A DNA stretch of 16,962 nucleotides from JAMLIN01 sp041676645. GTDB lineage: Bacteria > Pseudomonadota > Gammaproteobacteria > Burkholderiales > Burkholderiaceae_E. Within the stretch, counting starts at the first letter, position 1, and each line of letters starts with the position of its first letter. Positions 7,880-16,500 of this stretch are shown one piece after another. Location of the stretch: positions 1 to 16,962 of the forward strand of contig JBAYRO010000067.1 of NCBI GenBank assembly GCA_041676645.1, read 5' to 3'. A program made the translations under genes and the position numbers. The notes below the pieces were generated by a model, which worked only from the letters and a program-made list of their open reading frames with translations, was not told where the DNA came from and searched no databases.

Positions 7880-8446
7880 ATGAGCATCAAATCGGATCAC
7901 TGGATTCGCCGCATGGCCGAGTCGCACCGCATGATCGAGCCCTTCGAGGCCGGCCAGGTGCGCTCGCGGGATGGCGAACGGATCGTTTCCTACGGCACCT
8001 CGAGCTATGGCTACGACGTGCGCTGCGCGGATGAATTCCGCATCTTCACGAACATCAACTCGACCATCGTCGACCCGAAGGCCTTCGACGAGAAGAATTT
8101 CGTGAGCTTCCAAGGGCCGGTGTGCATCATCCCCCCGAATTCCTTCGCGCTCGCCCGCACCGTCGAGTACTTCCGGATTCCGCGCAACGTCCTGACGATC
8201 TGCCTGGGCAAATCCACTTACGCCCGCTGCGGCATCATCGTCAACGTGACCCCGCTGGAGCCCGAATGGGAAGGGCACGTGACCCTCGAGTTCTCGAATT
8301 CGACCCCCCTGCCGGCGCGCATCTACGCCGGCGAGGGTTGCGCCCAGATGATCTTCCTCGAATCCGACGAGGTCTGCGGGACTTCGTACGCCGATCGGGC
8401 CGGCAAGTACCAGGGGCAGACCGGCGTCACCTTGCCACGAACCTGA
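7880..8446 (+). CDS. dcd: dCTP deaminase
   Basis: A 188-residue Dcd protein, the length seen in many beta- and gammaproteobacteria. It deaminates dCTP to dUTP, feeding thymidylate synthesis. The signature GKSTYARCG (residues 110-118) gives the nucleotide-binding Ser112 and Arg116, and TLEFSN (135-140) holds the predicted catalytic glutamate E137. The C-terminal AGKYQGQTGVT segment, which closes over the nucleotide, is intact. ATG 7880 is chosen because the family N-terminus (MSIKSDHWI) begins here; the longer open frame from 7466 is antisense to coxS. leuA follows after 54 nt with no terminator between, so the two may be co-transcribed. In typical Burkholderiales a phospholipid gene, not dcd, precedes leuA, so this junction is somewhat unusual. 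Confidence 0.97.
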   Translation: MSIKSDHWIRRMAESHRMIEPFEAGQVRSRDGERIVSYGTSSYGYDVRCADEFRIFTNINSTIVDPKAFDEKNFVSFQGPVCIIPPNSFALARTVEYFRIPRNVLTICLGKSTYARCGIIVNVTPLEPEWEGHVTLEFSNSTPLPARIYAGEGCAQMIFLESDEVCGTSYADRAGKYQGQTGVTLPRT

Positions 8447-8500
8447 GGCGAAGCCGGGGCGGTCGGTCGCCCAGCGCTGCGCAGACCGAGGAGACCCAGC

Positions 8501-10048
8501 ATGGCAGACAGACTGATCATCTTCGACACGACCCTGCGCGATGGCGAGCAGAGTCCCGGCGCATCGATGACGAAGGAAGAGAAGCTGCGGATCGCCAGGC
8601 AGCTCGAGAAGCTGCGTGTCGACGTCATCGAAGCGGGCTTCGCGGCCTCGTCCAATGGCGATTTCGAGGCGGTCCGGGCGATCGCCGATGCCGTCCGGGA
8701 TTCCACCGTCTGCTCGCTGGCCCGGGCCAACGACCGCGACATCTCCCGCTGTGCCGAGGCGCTCGCCAATGCGGAATCCAGGCGGATCCACACCTTCATC
8801 GCGACATCGGCGCTCCACATGGAGAAGAAGCTGCAGATGTCGCCCGGGCAGGTGTATGAACAGGCCCGGTTGTCGGTGCGGTTTGCCCGCAAATTCACCG
8901 ATGATGTCGAGTTTTCGCCGGAAGATGGCAGCCGTTCGGATCCGGATTTTCTTTGCCGCGTGATCGAGGCGGTGATCGACGAAGGCGCCACCACCATCAA
9001 TATCGCCGACACCGTCGGCTACGGGATTCCGGAGCTCTACGGGGCACTGATCCGCGACCTGCGCGAACGCATCCCCAATTCCGACAAGGCCGTCTGGTCG
9101 GTGCATTGCCATAACGATCTGGGTATGGCGGTGGCTAATTCATTGGCAGGTGTGATGGCTGGAGCTCGGCAGGTGGAATGTACGATCAATGGGCTCGGGG
9201 AGCGGGCGGGTAATACCGCCCTGGAGGAGATCGTGATGGCGGTGAAGACCCGCCGCGACTACTTCGGGCTCGACGTCGGCATCGACACCACGCAGATCGT
9301 GCCGGTCAGCCGCCTCGTCTCCAGCATCACCGGTTTCGTGGTCCAGCCGAACAAGGCGGTGGTGGGGGCGAACGCCTTCGCGCATGCATCCGGAATCCAC
9401 CAGGACGGGGTACTCAAGCAGCGCGACACCTACGAGATCATGCGTGCCGAGGATGTCGGCTGGGCCGCCAACAAGATCGTCCTCGGCAAGCTCTCGGGTC
9501 GCACCGCCTTCAAGCAGCGGCTCCAGGAGCTGGGCATCGAGCTCGAATCCGAGGCCGAGGTCAATGCCGCGTTCCAGCGCTTCAAGGATCTCGCCGATCG
9601 CAAGGCGGACATCTTCGACGAGGATATCCATGCTCTCGTGTCGGAGCAGATCACCGGCCAGCGGCCGGACGAGCGCATCGGCCTGATCGCGATGTCGCAG
9701 TCCTCGGCGATCGGCGAACAGCCCAGGGCCCATGTGATCCTGTCGATCGACGGCAAGGAGACCGCCGCCGAATCGACCGGCAACGGGCCGGTGGACGCGA
9801 CCCTCAGGGCCATCGAGTCGATGGCCGGATCGGGCGCCGACATGACGCTGTATTCGGTCAACGCGATCAGCGGGGGCACCGAGGCCCAGGGCGAGGTGAC
9901 GGTCCGCCTGCAGAAGGCCGGCCGCGTCGTCAACGGTGTCGGGGCCGACCCCGACATCGTCGTCGCGTCGGCGAAGGCCTATGTCAACGCGATCAACCGC
10001 CTGCAGTCGCCGGTGGAGCGCCTGAATCCGCAGATCACCACGCCCTGA
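8501..10048 (+). CDS. leuA: 2-isopropylmalate synthase
   Basis: A 515-residue LeuA, the first committed enzyme of leucine synthesis: acetyl-CoA + 2-oxoisovalerate to 2-isopropylmalate. The catalytic TIM barrel shows FDTTLRDGEQSPG (D14 and neighbours), the metal-binding pair H202/H204 in VHCHNDLGMAVANS, and GLGERAGNTALEE with N238. The linker region contains GIHQDG. Residues ~395-505 are the LeuA dimer/allosteric domain that binds leucine for feedback inhibition. Length and motifs fit the standard bacterial (type I) LeuA rather than homocitrate or citramalate synthase. GAGGAG nine bases upstream supports the start. No leucine-rich leader peptide is evident in the 54-nt gap, so attenuation upstream of leuA is unlikely here. 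Confidence 0.97.
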   Translation: MADRLIIFDTTLRDGEQSPGASMTKEEKLRIARQLEKLRVDVIEAGFAASSNGDFEAVRAIADAVRDSTVCSLARANDRDISRCAEALANAESRRIHTFIATSALHMEKKLQMSPGQVYEQARLSVRFARKFTDDVEFSPEDGSRSDPDFLCRVIEAVIDEGATTINIADTVGYGIPELYGALIRDLRERIPNSDKAVWSVHCHNDLGMAVANSLAGVMAGARQVECTINGLGERAGNTALEEIVMAVKTRRDYFGLDVGIDTTQIVPVSRLVSSITGFVVQPNKAVVGANAFAHASGIHQDGVLKQRDTYEIMRAEDVGWAANKIVLGKLSGRTAFKQRLQELGIELESEAEVNAAFQRFKDLADRKADIFDEDIHALVSEQITGQRPDERIGLIAMSQSSAIGEQPRAHVILSIDGKETAAESTGNGPVDATLRAIESMAGSGADMTLYSVNAISGGTEAQGEVTVRLQKAGRVVNGVGADPDIVVASAKAYVNAINRLQSPVERLNPQITTP

Positions 10049-10088
10049 CGGAAGGCGCGGGGAAGGGCGGCGCGGCGCATCGCGCGGC

Positions 10089-10117
10089 TCGCCAGCACGG
10101 TCGGAATGCTGTAATAT
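10089..10117 (+). promoter_or_regulatory. Candidate sigma-70 promoter for rpsO
   Basis: TCGCCA (10089-10094) and TAATAT (10112-10117) are separated by 17 bp; each matches four of six consensus bases. Transcription would start near 10124, at the foot of the leader hairpin, giving a leader of about 180 nt. It is the only reasonable promoter-like pair I found between leuA and rpsO. Confidence 0.4.
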
Positions 10118-10122
10118 TCGCC

Positions 10123-10156
10123 TGCCCTGTACACCACCCGGTGTGCAGGGCAATTT
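10123..10156 (+). other. 13-bp hairpin plus short T-run upstream of rpsO (leuA terminator or rpsO leader stem)
   Basis: TGCCCTGTACACC pairs with GGTGTGCAGGGCA around the loop ACCC (13 bp, one G-U), followed by ATTTT. It sits 75 nt after the leuA stop. It is either an intrinsic terminator for dcd-leuA or, if the promoter at 10089-10117 is real, the 5' end of the rpsO leader. Confidence 0.65.
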
Positions 10157-10182
10157 TCATCGGTGCGACGCTTCCAGTCCGG

Positions 10183-10200
10183 CCGGTCACCGAGCCCGGC
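10183..10200 (+). repeat. rpsO leader direct repeat, copy 1
   Basis: CCGGTCACCGAGCCCGGC; matches copy 2 at 10267-10284 in 17 of 18 bases. Each copy has CCGG near both ends and could form a small stem-loop. Confidence 0.55.
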
Positions 10201-10266
10201 AGCAGCGGGACGGCGATCTGTCCGGCTGGCACAGTGGTCGCTCGGTATTCAGGTTTCATGCACGGC

Positions 10267-10284
10267 CCGGTCACCCAGCCCGGC
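10267..10284 (+). repeat. rpsO leader direct repeat, copy 2
   Basis: CCGGTCACCCAGCCCGGC, 23 bases before the rpsO start codon; 17 of 18 bases identical to copy 1, 84 bases start to start. In many bacteria S15 represses its own mRNA through leader structures, so a regulatory role is possible but inferred. Confidence 0.55.
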
Positions 10285-10306
10285 CGCAAGTCTTTTGGGG
10301 AATTCA

Positions 10307-10576
10307 ATGTCCGTTGCAAATATCGACAAGGCGAAGATCGTCGCCGAGTACCGGCGTTCCGATAACGACACCGGCTCGCCGGAGGTGCAGGTGGCGCTGC
10401 TCACCGCCCGGATCATCGAGCTCACCGGCCACTTCAAGACCCATGCCAAGGATCATCATTCGAGGCGCGGCCTGCTGAAGATGGTCGGCCGCCGGCGCAA
10501 GCTCCTCGACTACCTGAAGTCGAAGGATCTCGAAGCATACAAGGCGCTGATCCAGCGCCTCGGACTGCGCAACTGA
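10307..10576 (+). CDS. rpsO: 30S ribosomal protein S15
   Basis: An 89-residue S15, exactly the family length, with diagnostic stretches TGSPEVQVALLTARI, HFKTHAKDHHSRRGL and GRRRKLLDYLK. It binds 16S rRNA early in assembly of the small-subunit platform. ATG 10307 is chosen although the frame stays open upstream to 10163: the upstream residues are a Ser/Arg/Pro-rich non-family sequence, and S15 begins with MSVANIDKAKIV-type residues. The ribosome-binding site is modest (GGGGA six bases before the ATG). The leader is long, with a hairpin and an 18-bp direct repeat, consistent with translational autoregulation. It is followed by an intrinsic terminator and then pnp, a widely conserved gene pair. 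Confidence 0.98.
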   Translation: MSVANIDKAKIVAEYRRSDNDTGSPEVQVALLTARIIELTGHFKTHAKDHHSRRGLLKMVGRRRKLLDYLKSKDLEAYKALIQRLGLRN

Positions 10577-10609
10577 TGTGTCCCGTACCGGGTCCATGAA
10601 CATGCATGC

Positions 10610-10640
10610 AAAGCCCGCAAGCCCAGCTTGCGGGCTTTTT
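10610..10640 (+). terminator. Intrinsic terminator between rpsO and pnp
   Basis: AAAGCCCGCAAGC and GCTTGCGGGCTTT form a 13-bp stem around CCA, and the descending arm runs into a total of five Ts. It lies 34 nt after rpsO. As in other bacteria, partial readthrough into pnp is possible; otherwise pnp needs its own promoter in the remaining 76 nt. Confidence 0.88.
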
Positions 10641-10704
10641 GCTTCGGGCTGACGGGCCGACGACAGAGCGAACCGCGCCGCCGGGCCGACCGCGCGGGCA
10701 AACA

Positions 10705-10710
10705 AGAGGA
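10705..10710 (+). promoter_or_regulatory. Shine-Dalgarno of pnp
   Basis: AGAGGA ends six bases before GTG 10717 and decides the non-ATG start of pnp; the frame stays open upstream through the terminator region. Confidence 0.65.
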
Positions 10711-10716
10711 ACGAGA

Positions 10717-12846
10717 GTGTTCGAAATCGCAAAGAAAACCTTCACATGGGGTACCAACACGGTCACCCTCGAAACCGGCGAGATCGCTCGCCAGGCCACC
10801 GGCGCGGTGGTCGTGACCATGGACGATACCGTGGTCCTGGCGACCGTCGTCGCCCGCAAGGAGGCCAAGCCGGGCCAGGACTTCTTCCCGCTGACGGTCG
10901 ACTACGTCGAGAAGTTCTATGCCGCCGGCCGGATTCCGGGCGGCTTCTTCAAGCGCGAGGGGCGTCCCACCGAGCGCGAGATCCTGGTCTGTCGCCTGAC
11001 CGACCGGCCGATCCGCCCGTTGTTCCCCGAGGGTTTCTACAACGAGGTGCAGGTCGTCCTGCAGGTACTCTCGAGCAACCCGGAAGTCGACAGCGACATC
11101 CCGGCGATGATCGGCGCCTCGGCGGCGCTGGCGATCTCCGGCATTCCGTTCGACGGGCCGATCGGCGCCGCCCGGGTCGGCTACATCGATGGCAGCTACG
11201 TGCTCAACCCGCCGACCTCGCGCATGGCCGACAGCCAGCTCGACCTGGTCGTGGCCGGCACCGAGGGCGCCGTGCTGATGGTCGAATCCGAAGCCAACGA
11301 GCTTTCCGAGGAGATCATGCTCGGTGGCGTGGTCTATGGCCACGAGCAGATGCAGGTCGTGATCAACGCGATCAACGAACTGGTCGAGGTCGCCGGCAAG
11401 CCCGAGTGGGAGTGGGAAGCGCCCAGGACCGACGAAGCCCTGCTGGGCAAGGTGGCCGCGCTGGCCGAAGCCCCGATGCGTGAAGCCTATCGCAGCCGCA
11501 ACAAGCAGGAGCGTACCGGCAAGATCCGCGAAGTCGAGGCGACCACCCTGGCCAGTCTCGTGGCAGAGGCGCAGGCCGCCGGCGCGCCGGAACCGGACCG
11601 CACGACGGTCGGCAACATGCTGTTCGACCTGCAGTCGCGCATCGTCCGGGACCAGGTCCTTGCCGGGGAGCCCCGGATCGACGGACGCGATACCCGTACC
11701 GTACGGCCGATCTCGATCCGCACCGGCGTGCTGCCGCGCGCGCACGGCTCGGCGCTCTTCACCCGGGGTGAAACCCAGGCGGTGGTGGTCGCTACCCTGG
11801 GTACCTCGCGCGACGAGCAGCTCATCGATGCGATCAACGGCGAGTACCGCGAGCGCTTCATGATGCAGTACAACATGCCGCCTTACGCCACCGGTGAAAC
11901 GGGCCGCATGGGTTCGCCCAAGCGCCGTGAGGTCGGCCATGGCCGGCTCGCCAAGCGGGCGCTGACGCCCCTGTTGCCCTCCGGCGACGACTTCGGCTAT
12001 TCCATCCGCCTCGTCTCCGAGATCACCGAATCGAACGGATCCTCCTCGATGGCCTCGGTCTGCGGCGGCTGCCTCGCCCTCATGGACGCCGGCGTGCCGG
12101 TCAAGCGCCATGTGGCCGGCATCGCGATGGGTCTGATCAAGGACGAGAACAAGTTCGCCGTCCTGACCGACATCCTTGGCGACGAGGACCATCTCGGCGA
12201 CATGGACTTCAAGGTGGCCGGTACCGAGGAAGGCGTCACCGCGCTGCAGATGGACATGAAGATCCAGGGGATCACCAAGGAGATCATGCAGGTCGCGCTG
12301 TCGCAGGCGCGCGAGGCGCGGGTGCACATCCTCGGCGAGATGACCCGTGCCATCGGCGGCGCCCGCGAAGAGCTCTCCGACTTCGCGCCGCGGATGTACA
12401 AGATGAAGATCAACCCGGAACGGATCCGCGACGTGATCGGCAAGGGCGGAGCCACCATCCGCCAGATCACCGAGACGACCGGCACCCAGGTCGACATCCA
12501 GGACGACGGCTCGATCACCATCGCCGCGGTCGATGGCAATGCCGCCAAGCGCGCCCAGAAGATGATCGAGGACCTCACCGCCGAAGTCGAGATCGGCCGG
12601 ATCTACGAGGGTACCGTCCTCAAGATCCTGGACTTCGGCGCCATCGTCCAGGTCATGCCGGGTCGCGACGGCCTGCTCCACGTCTCGCAGATCGCCAACG
12701 AGCGGGTCAACCAGGTGTCCGACTATGTGTCGGAAGGCCAGGTGGTCCGCGTCAAGGTGATCGAGGCCGACGACAAGGGCCGGCTGCGCCTGTCGATGAA
12801 GGCTGCGGCCGCTGACGATGCCGCTGCGGGCACCCCGGCCGAGTAA
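10717..12846 (+). CDS. pnp: Polyribonucleotide nucleotidyltransferase (PNPase)
   Basis: A 709-residue PNPase, a 3'-to-5' phosphorolytic exoribonuclease and degradosome partner. In order it has a first RNase PH-like domain (PGQDFFPLTVDY, AAGRIPGGFFKREGRP), a helical linker, a second catalytic RNase PH domain (RTVRPISIRTGVLPRAHGS, GETQAVVVATLG), a KH domain with GKGG at residues 575-578, and an S1 domain from ~626 (GRIYEGTVLKILDFGA). The C-terminus is a short Ala/Asp tail. The start is GTG 10717 (MFEIAKKTF, as in betaproteobacterial PNPases) with AGAGGA upstream; the frame open from 10606 runs through the terminator and is not used. The leader has CCGCGC/GCGCGG (10673-10697) that could pair, in the place where E. 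coli pnp has its RNase III-processed autoregulatory stem; this match is weak. Confidence 0.97.
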   Translation: MFEIAKKTFTWGTNTVTLETGEIARQATGAVVVTMDDTVVLATVVARKEAKPGQDFFPLTVDYVEKFYAAGRIPGGFFKREGRPTEREILVCRLTDRPIRPLFPEGFYNEVQVVLQVLSSNPEVDSDIPAMIGASAALAISGIPFDGPIGAARVGYIDGSYVLNPPTSRMADSQLDLVVAGTEGAVLMVESEANELSEEIMLGGVVYGHEQMQVVINAINELVEVAGKPEWEWEAPRTDEALLGKVAALAEAPMREAYRSRNKQERTGKIREVEATTLASLVAEAQAAGAPEPDRTTVGNMLFDLQSRIVRDQVLAGEPRIDGRDTRTVRPISIRTGVLPRAHGSALFTRGETQAVVVATLGTSRDEQLIDAINGEYRERFMMQYNMPPYATGETGRMGSPKRREVGHGRLAKRALTPLLPSGDDFGYSIRLVSEITESNGSSSMASVCGGCLALMDAGVPVKRHVAGIAMGLIKDENKFAVLTDILGDEDHLGDMDFKVAGTEEGVTALQMDMKIQGITKEIMQVALSQAREARVHILGEMTRAIGGAREELSDFAPRMYKMKINPERIRDVIGKGGATIRQITETTGTQVDIQDDGSITIAAVDGNAAKRAQKMIEDLTAEVEIGRIYEGTVLKILDFGAIVQVMPGRDGLLHVSQIANERVNQVSDYVSEGQVVRVKVIEADDKGRLRLSMKAAAADDAAAGTPAE

Positions 12847-12864
12847 GCCGCGCGAACAGTCGTG

Positions 12865-12896
12865 AAAAAGCCGCCCCGAGAAGGGGCGGCTTTTTT
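12865..12896. terminator. Probable bidirectional terminator between convergent pnp and Nudix/MBL gene
   Basis: AAAAAGCCGCCCC and GGGGCGGCTTTTT form a 13-bp stem around GAGAA, with six Ts on the plus strand and five As on the left arm that give a U-run on the other strand. It lies 18 nt after the pnp stop and 56 nt beyond the stop of the opposing gene, so it can end both transcripts. Confidence 0.92.
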
Positions 12897-12952
12897 GTGC
12901 CGACTGCTGGAAGCGCGGGGCCGACGGCAGAGCCCGGCGTCACCGCGCCTCG

Positions 12953-14599
12953 TCAGGCGACCAGGGTCCAGGCCTCGTTGGCGATCCGGGCGCGCCCGTC
13001 GACGACCAGCTTGTCGAGGTGGGCCCGCAGCGATCGCGCGGCCACGGGGTGCAGTGCGGTCGGGACGTCGTCGTAGACCACGGGCAGCAGCTTGTCGATG
13101 GTGGCGCCCGGGCCGACCTTGTCGAGTCCGGCGAGCACCTTGCGCTCGCGACCGAGGCGGTGGGCGATCAGGCCGTCGATCGCCTCGACGGGCGCGCCGA
13201 GCACATGTCCGTGGGCGGGCAGGATGTAGTCGACCGGTTCCTCGCGCAATCGCTCGAGCGCCTTCATGTAGGCATGCATGTCGCCATCGGGTGGGCTGAT
13301 CACCACCGTCGAGCCATTCATGATGTGGTCGCCGGTGAACAGCAGGCGGTCTTCCTCGAGCAGCAGGCAGACATGGTTGGACTGATGCCCCGGGGTGTGC
13401 AGCACACGGAGCGTGGAGTCGCCGACCTGGATCCGCTCGCCATCCTCGAGGACATGCTCGGGATCGAAGGGCCAGAGCTCGCGAACCGACTCGGCGGTGG
13501 GCCGGCCCATGATCGTGCCCCCGGCGAGCGCCTTCAGCGGCTCGGCGCCGGGGGAATGGTCCGGATGCGAGTGGGTGCAGATGATGTAGCGCAGCTTGTC
13601 GCCAACGATCTTCGCGATCCGTTCGACATGGACGGGGTCGTCCGGACCCGGGTCGATGACCGCATAGCCGGCGTTCGCATCGCCAACGATGTAGGTGTTG
13701 GTGCCCGGGCCGGTCATGACCCCCGGATTCGGGGCCGTCAGGCGCTGGATGTTGCGCGTGAGCTTGACGGGCAGTTCGTGCTGCCAGTCGAGGCTGTGGA
13801 GGATCTGTCCGTCGGGGCAGACCAGTTCGAGCTCACCATAGGGGGATTCATGCTCGGAGAAGCGCTCGATCTCGCCCTTGCGAAGACCGCCGCGTGGCGC
13901 CGAGAAGAACAGCGGCGCATCGTCGCCGCACTGCGCGAAGACCTCCTCGACCGAGCGCACCTCGGCAAGGCGGCGCAAGGTCCGGATGGTCGGGAAGATC
14001 ATCGGGATCCGGCCGGATTCATGGCCATCGAGGGCTTCGCGCGGAGAGATCCAGGTGGGTTCGAACTGTTCGGCTTCATCGGCCACCGGCGACTGGCCAT
14101 CGGGAACGCGGGCTACCAGGAAGCGGACATCGAATCGCTTCGGTAGGTCGGGATCCGTCACCCAGTGGCAATACCAGTGCATGCTGTCGCCGGCAAGGAG
14201 CAGGGATTCGGCCTCGATCTGGTCGAAGAACGCCTCGTCGTCGCGGTCGAGTCGTTCGATCGTGTCCTGGCGGACGAGGCGCCCATCGCTGCCGTAGGCC
14301 AGCAGGATTCCGAGCTCCTCGAAAGCCTCGCGGATCGCGGCGATCGAAAAGGCGCGCAGCTGCTCACCCTGGCTTGCGCGAAAGCGGGCCAGCGACTGAG
14401 CCCGGGCGGCGCCGTCCGCCGCATCGAGGGCACCGCCGGGGAATACGAACGCTCCCGGCGCGAAGCTCGCCGTCGGTGAGCGCCGCGTCATGAGAATCTC
14501 GAAGTCGGCGCCGGCGTCGCGCATCAGCAGGACGGTCGCGGCCGGGCGCGGCGAGACGGGTTCGCGGTAGGGATGGACTCTCTTGCTCTCTCTTGCCAT
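12953..14599 (-). CDS. Nudix (NUDT19-like) / metallo-beta-lactamase (LACTB2-like) fusion hydrolase
   Basis: A 548-residue two-domain protein. Residues ~15-215 are a Nudix domain: RSPTASFAPGAFVFPGG leads into the helix REAFEELGI (90-98). About 34 residues separate the box glycine from R90, where the canonical box has 14, an expansion I recall from NUDT19-type CoA diphosphatases. Residues ~285-470 are a metallo-beta-lactamase fold with metal ligands intact: THSHPDH (342-348), TPGH (H405), GDH (D424) and PAHGH (H463). Residues ~475-545 resemble the LACTB2 winged-helix tail (DDVPTALHPVA, AHLDKLVVDGRA). LACTB2 relatives include an endoribonuclease, but bacterial substrates are unclear. It lies 30 nt downstream of the crotonase-like gene, probably in the same transcript; no clear Shine-Dalgarno is seen. 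Both active sites look functional; the substrate is unknown. Confidence 0.88.
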   Translation of the reverse strand: MARESKRVHPYREPVSPRPAATVLLMRDAGADFEILMTRRSPTASFAPGAFVFPGGALDAADGAARAQSLARFRASQGEQLRAFSIAAIREAFEELGILLAYGSDGRLVRQDTIERLDRDDEAFFDQIEAESLLLAGDSMHWYCHWVTDPDLPKRFDVRFLVARVPDGQSPVADEAEQFEPTWISPREALDGHESGRIPMIFPTIRTLRRLAEVRSVEEVFAQCGDDAPLFFSAPRGGLRKGEIERFSEHESPYGELELVCPDGQILHSLDWQHELPVKLTRNIQRLTAPNPGVMTGPGTNTYIVGDANAGYAVIDPGPDDPVHVERIAKIVGDKLRYIICTHSHPDHSPGAEPLKALAGGTIMGRPTAESVRELWPFDPEHVLEDGERIQVGDSTLRVLHTPGHQSNHVCLLLEEDRLLFTGDHIMNGSTVVISPPDGDMHAYMKALERLREEPVDYILPAHGHVLGAPVEAIDGLIAHRLGRERKVLAGLDKVGPGATIDKLLPVVYDDVPTALHPVAARSLRAHLDKLVVDGRARIANEAWTLVA

Positions 14600-14629
14600 G
14601 TCTGTGCAGTATCGGATCAGTCGTTCAGT

Positions 14630-16429
<1,800 letters not shown>

Positions 16430-16479
16430 GGTTGCCGGGGTCCACTATGAGCGACCAATCATAAACCGGCAGGAGAATT

Positions 16480-16500
16480 GCTGCGCCGCGGGGCGCAAGC
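16480..16500 (-). other. Hairpin directly after the EAL gene (weak terminator candidate)
   Basis: TGCGCC/GGCGCA with a 4-base loop, extended by two pairs past a one-base bulge, begins immediately after the EAL stop codon. It is followed on the transcribed strand by AATTCTCC, not a U-run, so termination would be weak. The remaining 50 nt before the next gene hold a TATGAT (-10-like, 16458-16463) without a credible -35. Confidence 0.3.

Noticed and set aside
7645..7890. N-terminal extension of coxS as a signal or Tat peptide
   Set aside because: The 82 extra residues have an arginine cluster but no hydrophobic core, and the strong Shine-Dalgarno and family alignment place the start at 7644. 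CoxS-type subunits are normally cytoplasmic.
10510..12681. A 723-codon open frame on the minus strand
   Set aside because: Antisense to pnp, whose domains and motifs are complete; composition is typical of a shadow frame.
14046..14075. GGTTCGAAC resembling a tRNA T-loop
   Set aside because: It lies inside the Nudix domain coding sequence and no acceptor or anticodon stems can be formed around it.
16458..16463. TATGAT as the promoter of the crotonase hybrid
   Set aside because: Good -10 resemblance, but no -35-like sequence 16-18 bases upstream; kept only as a remark.
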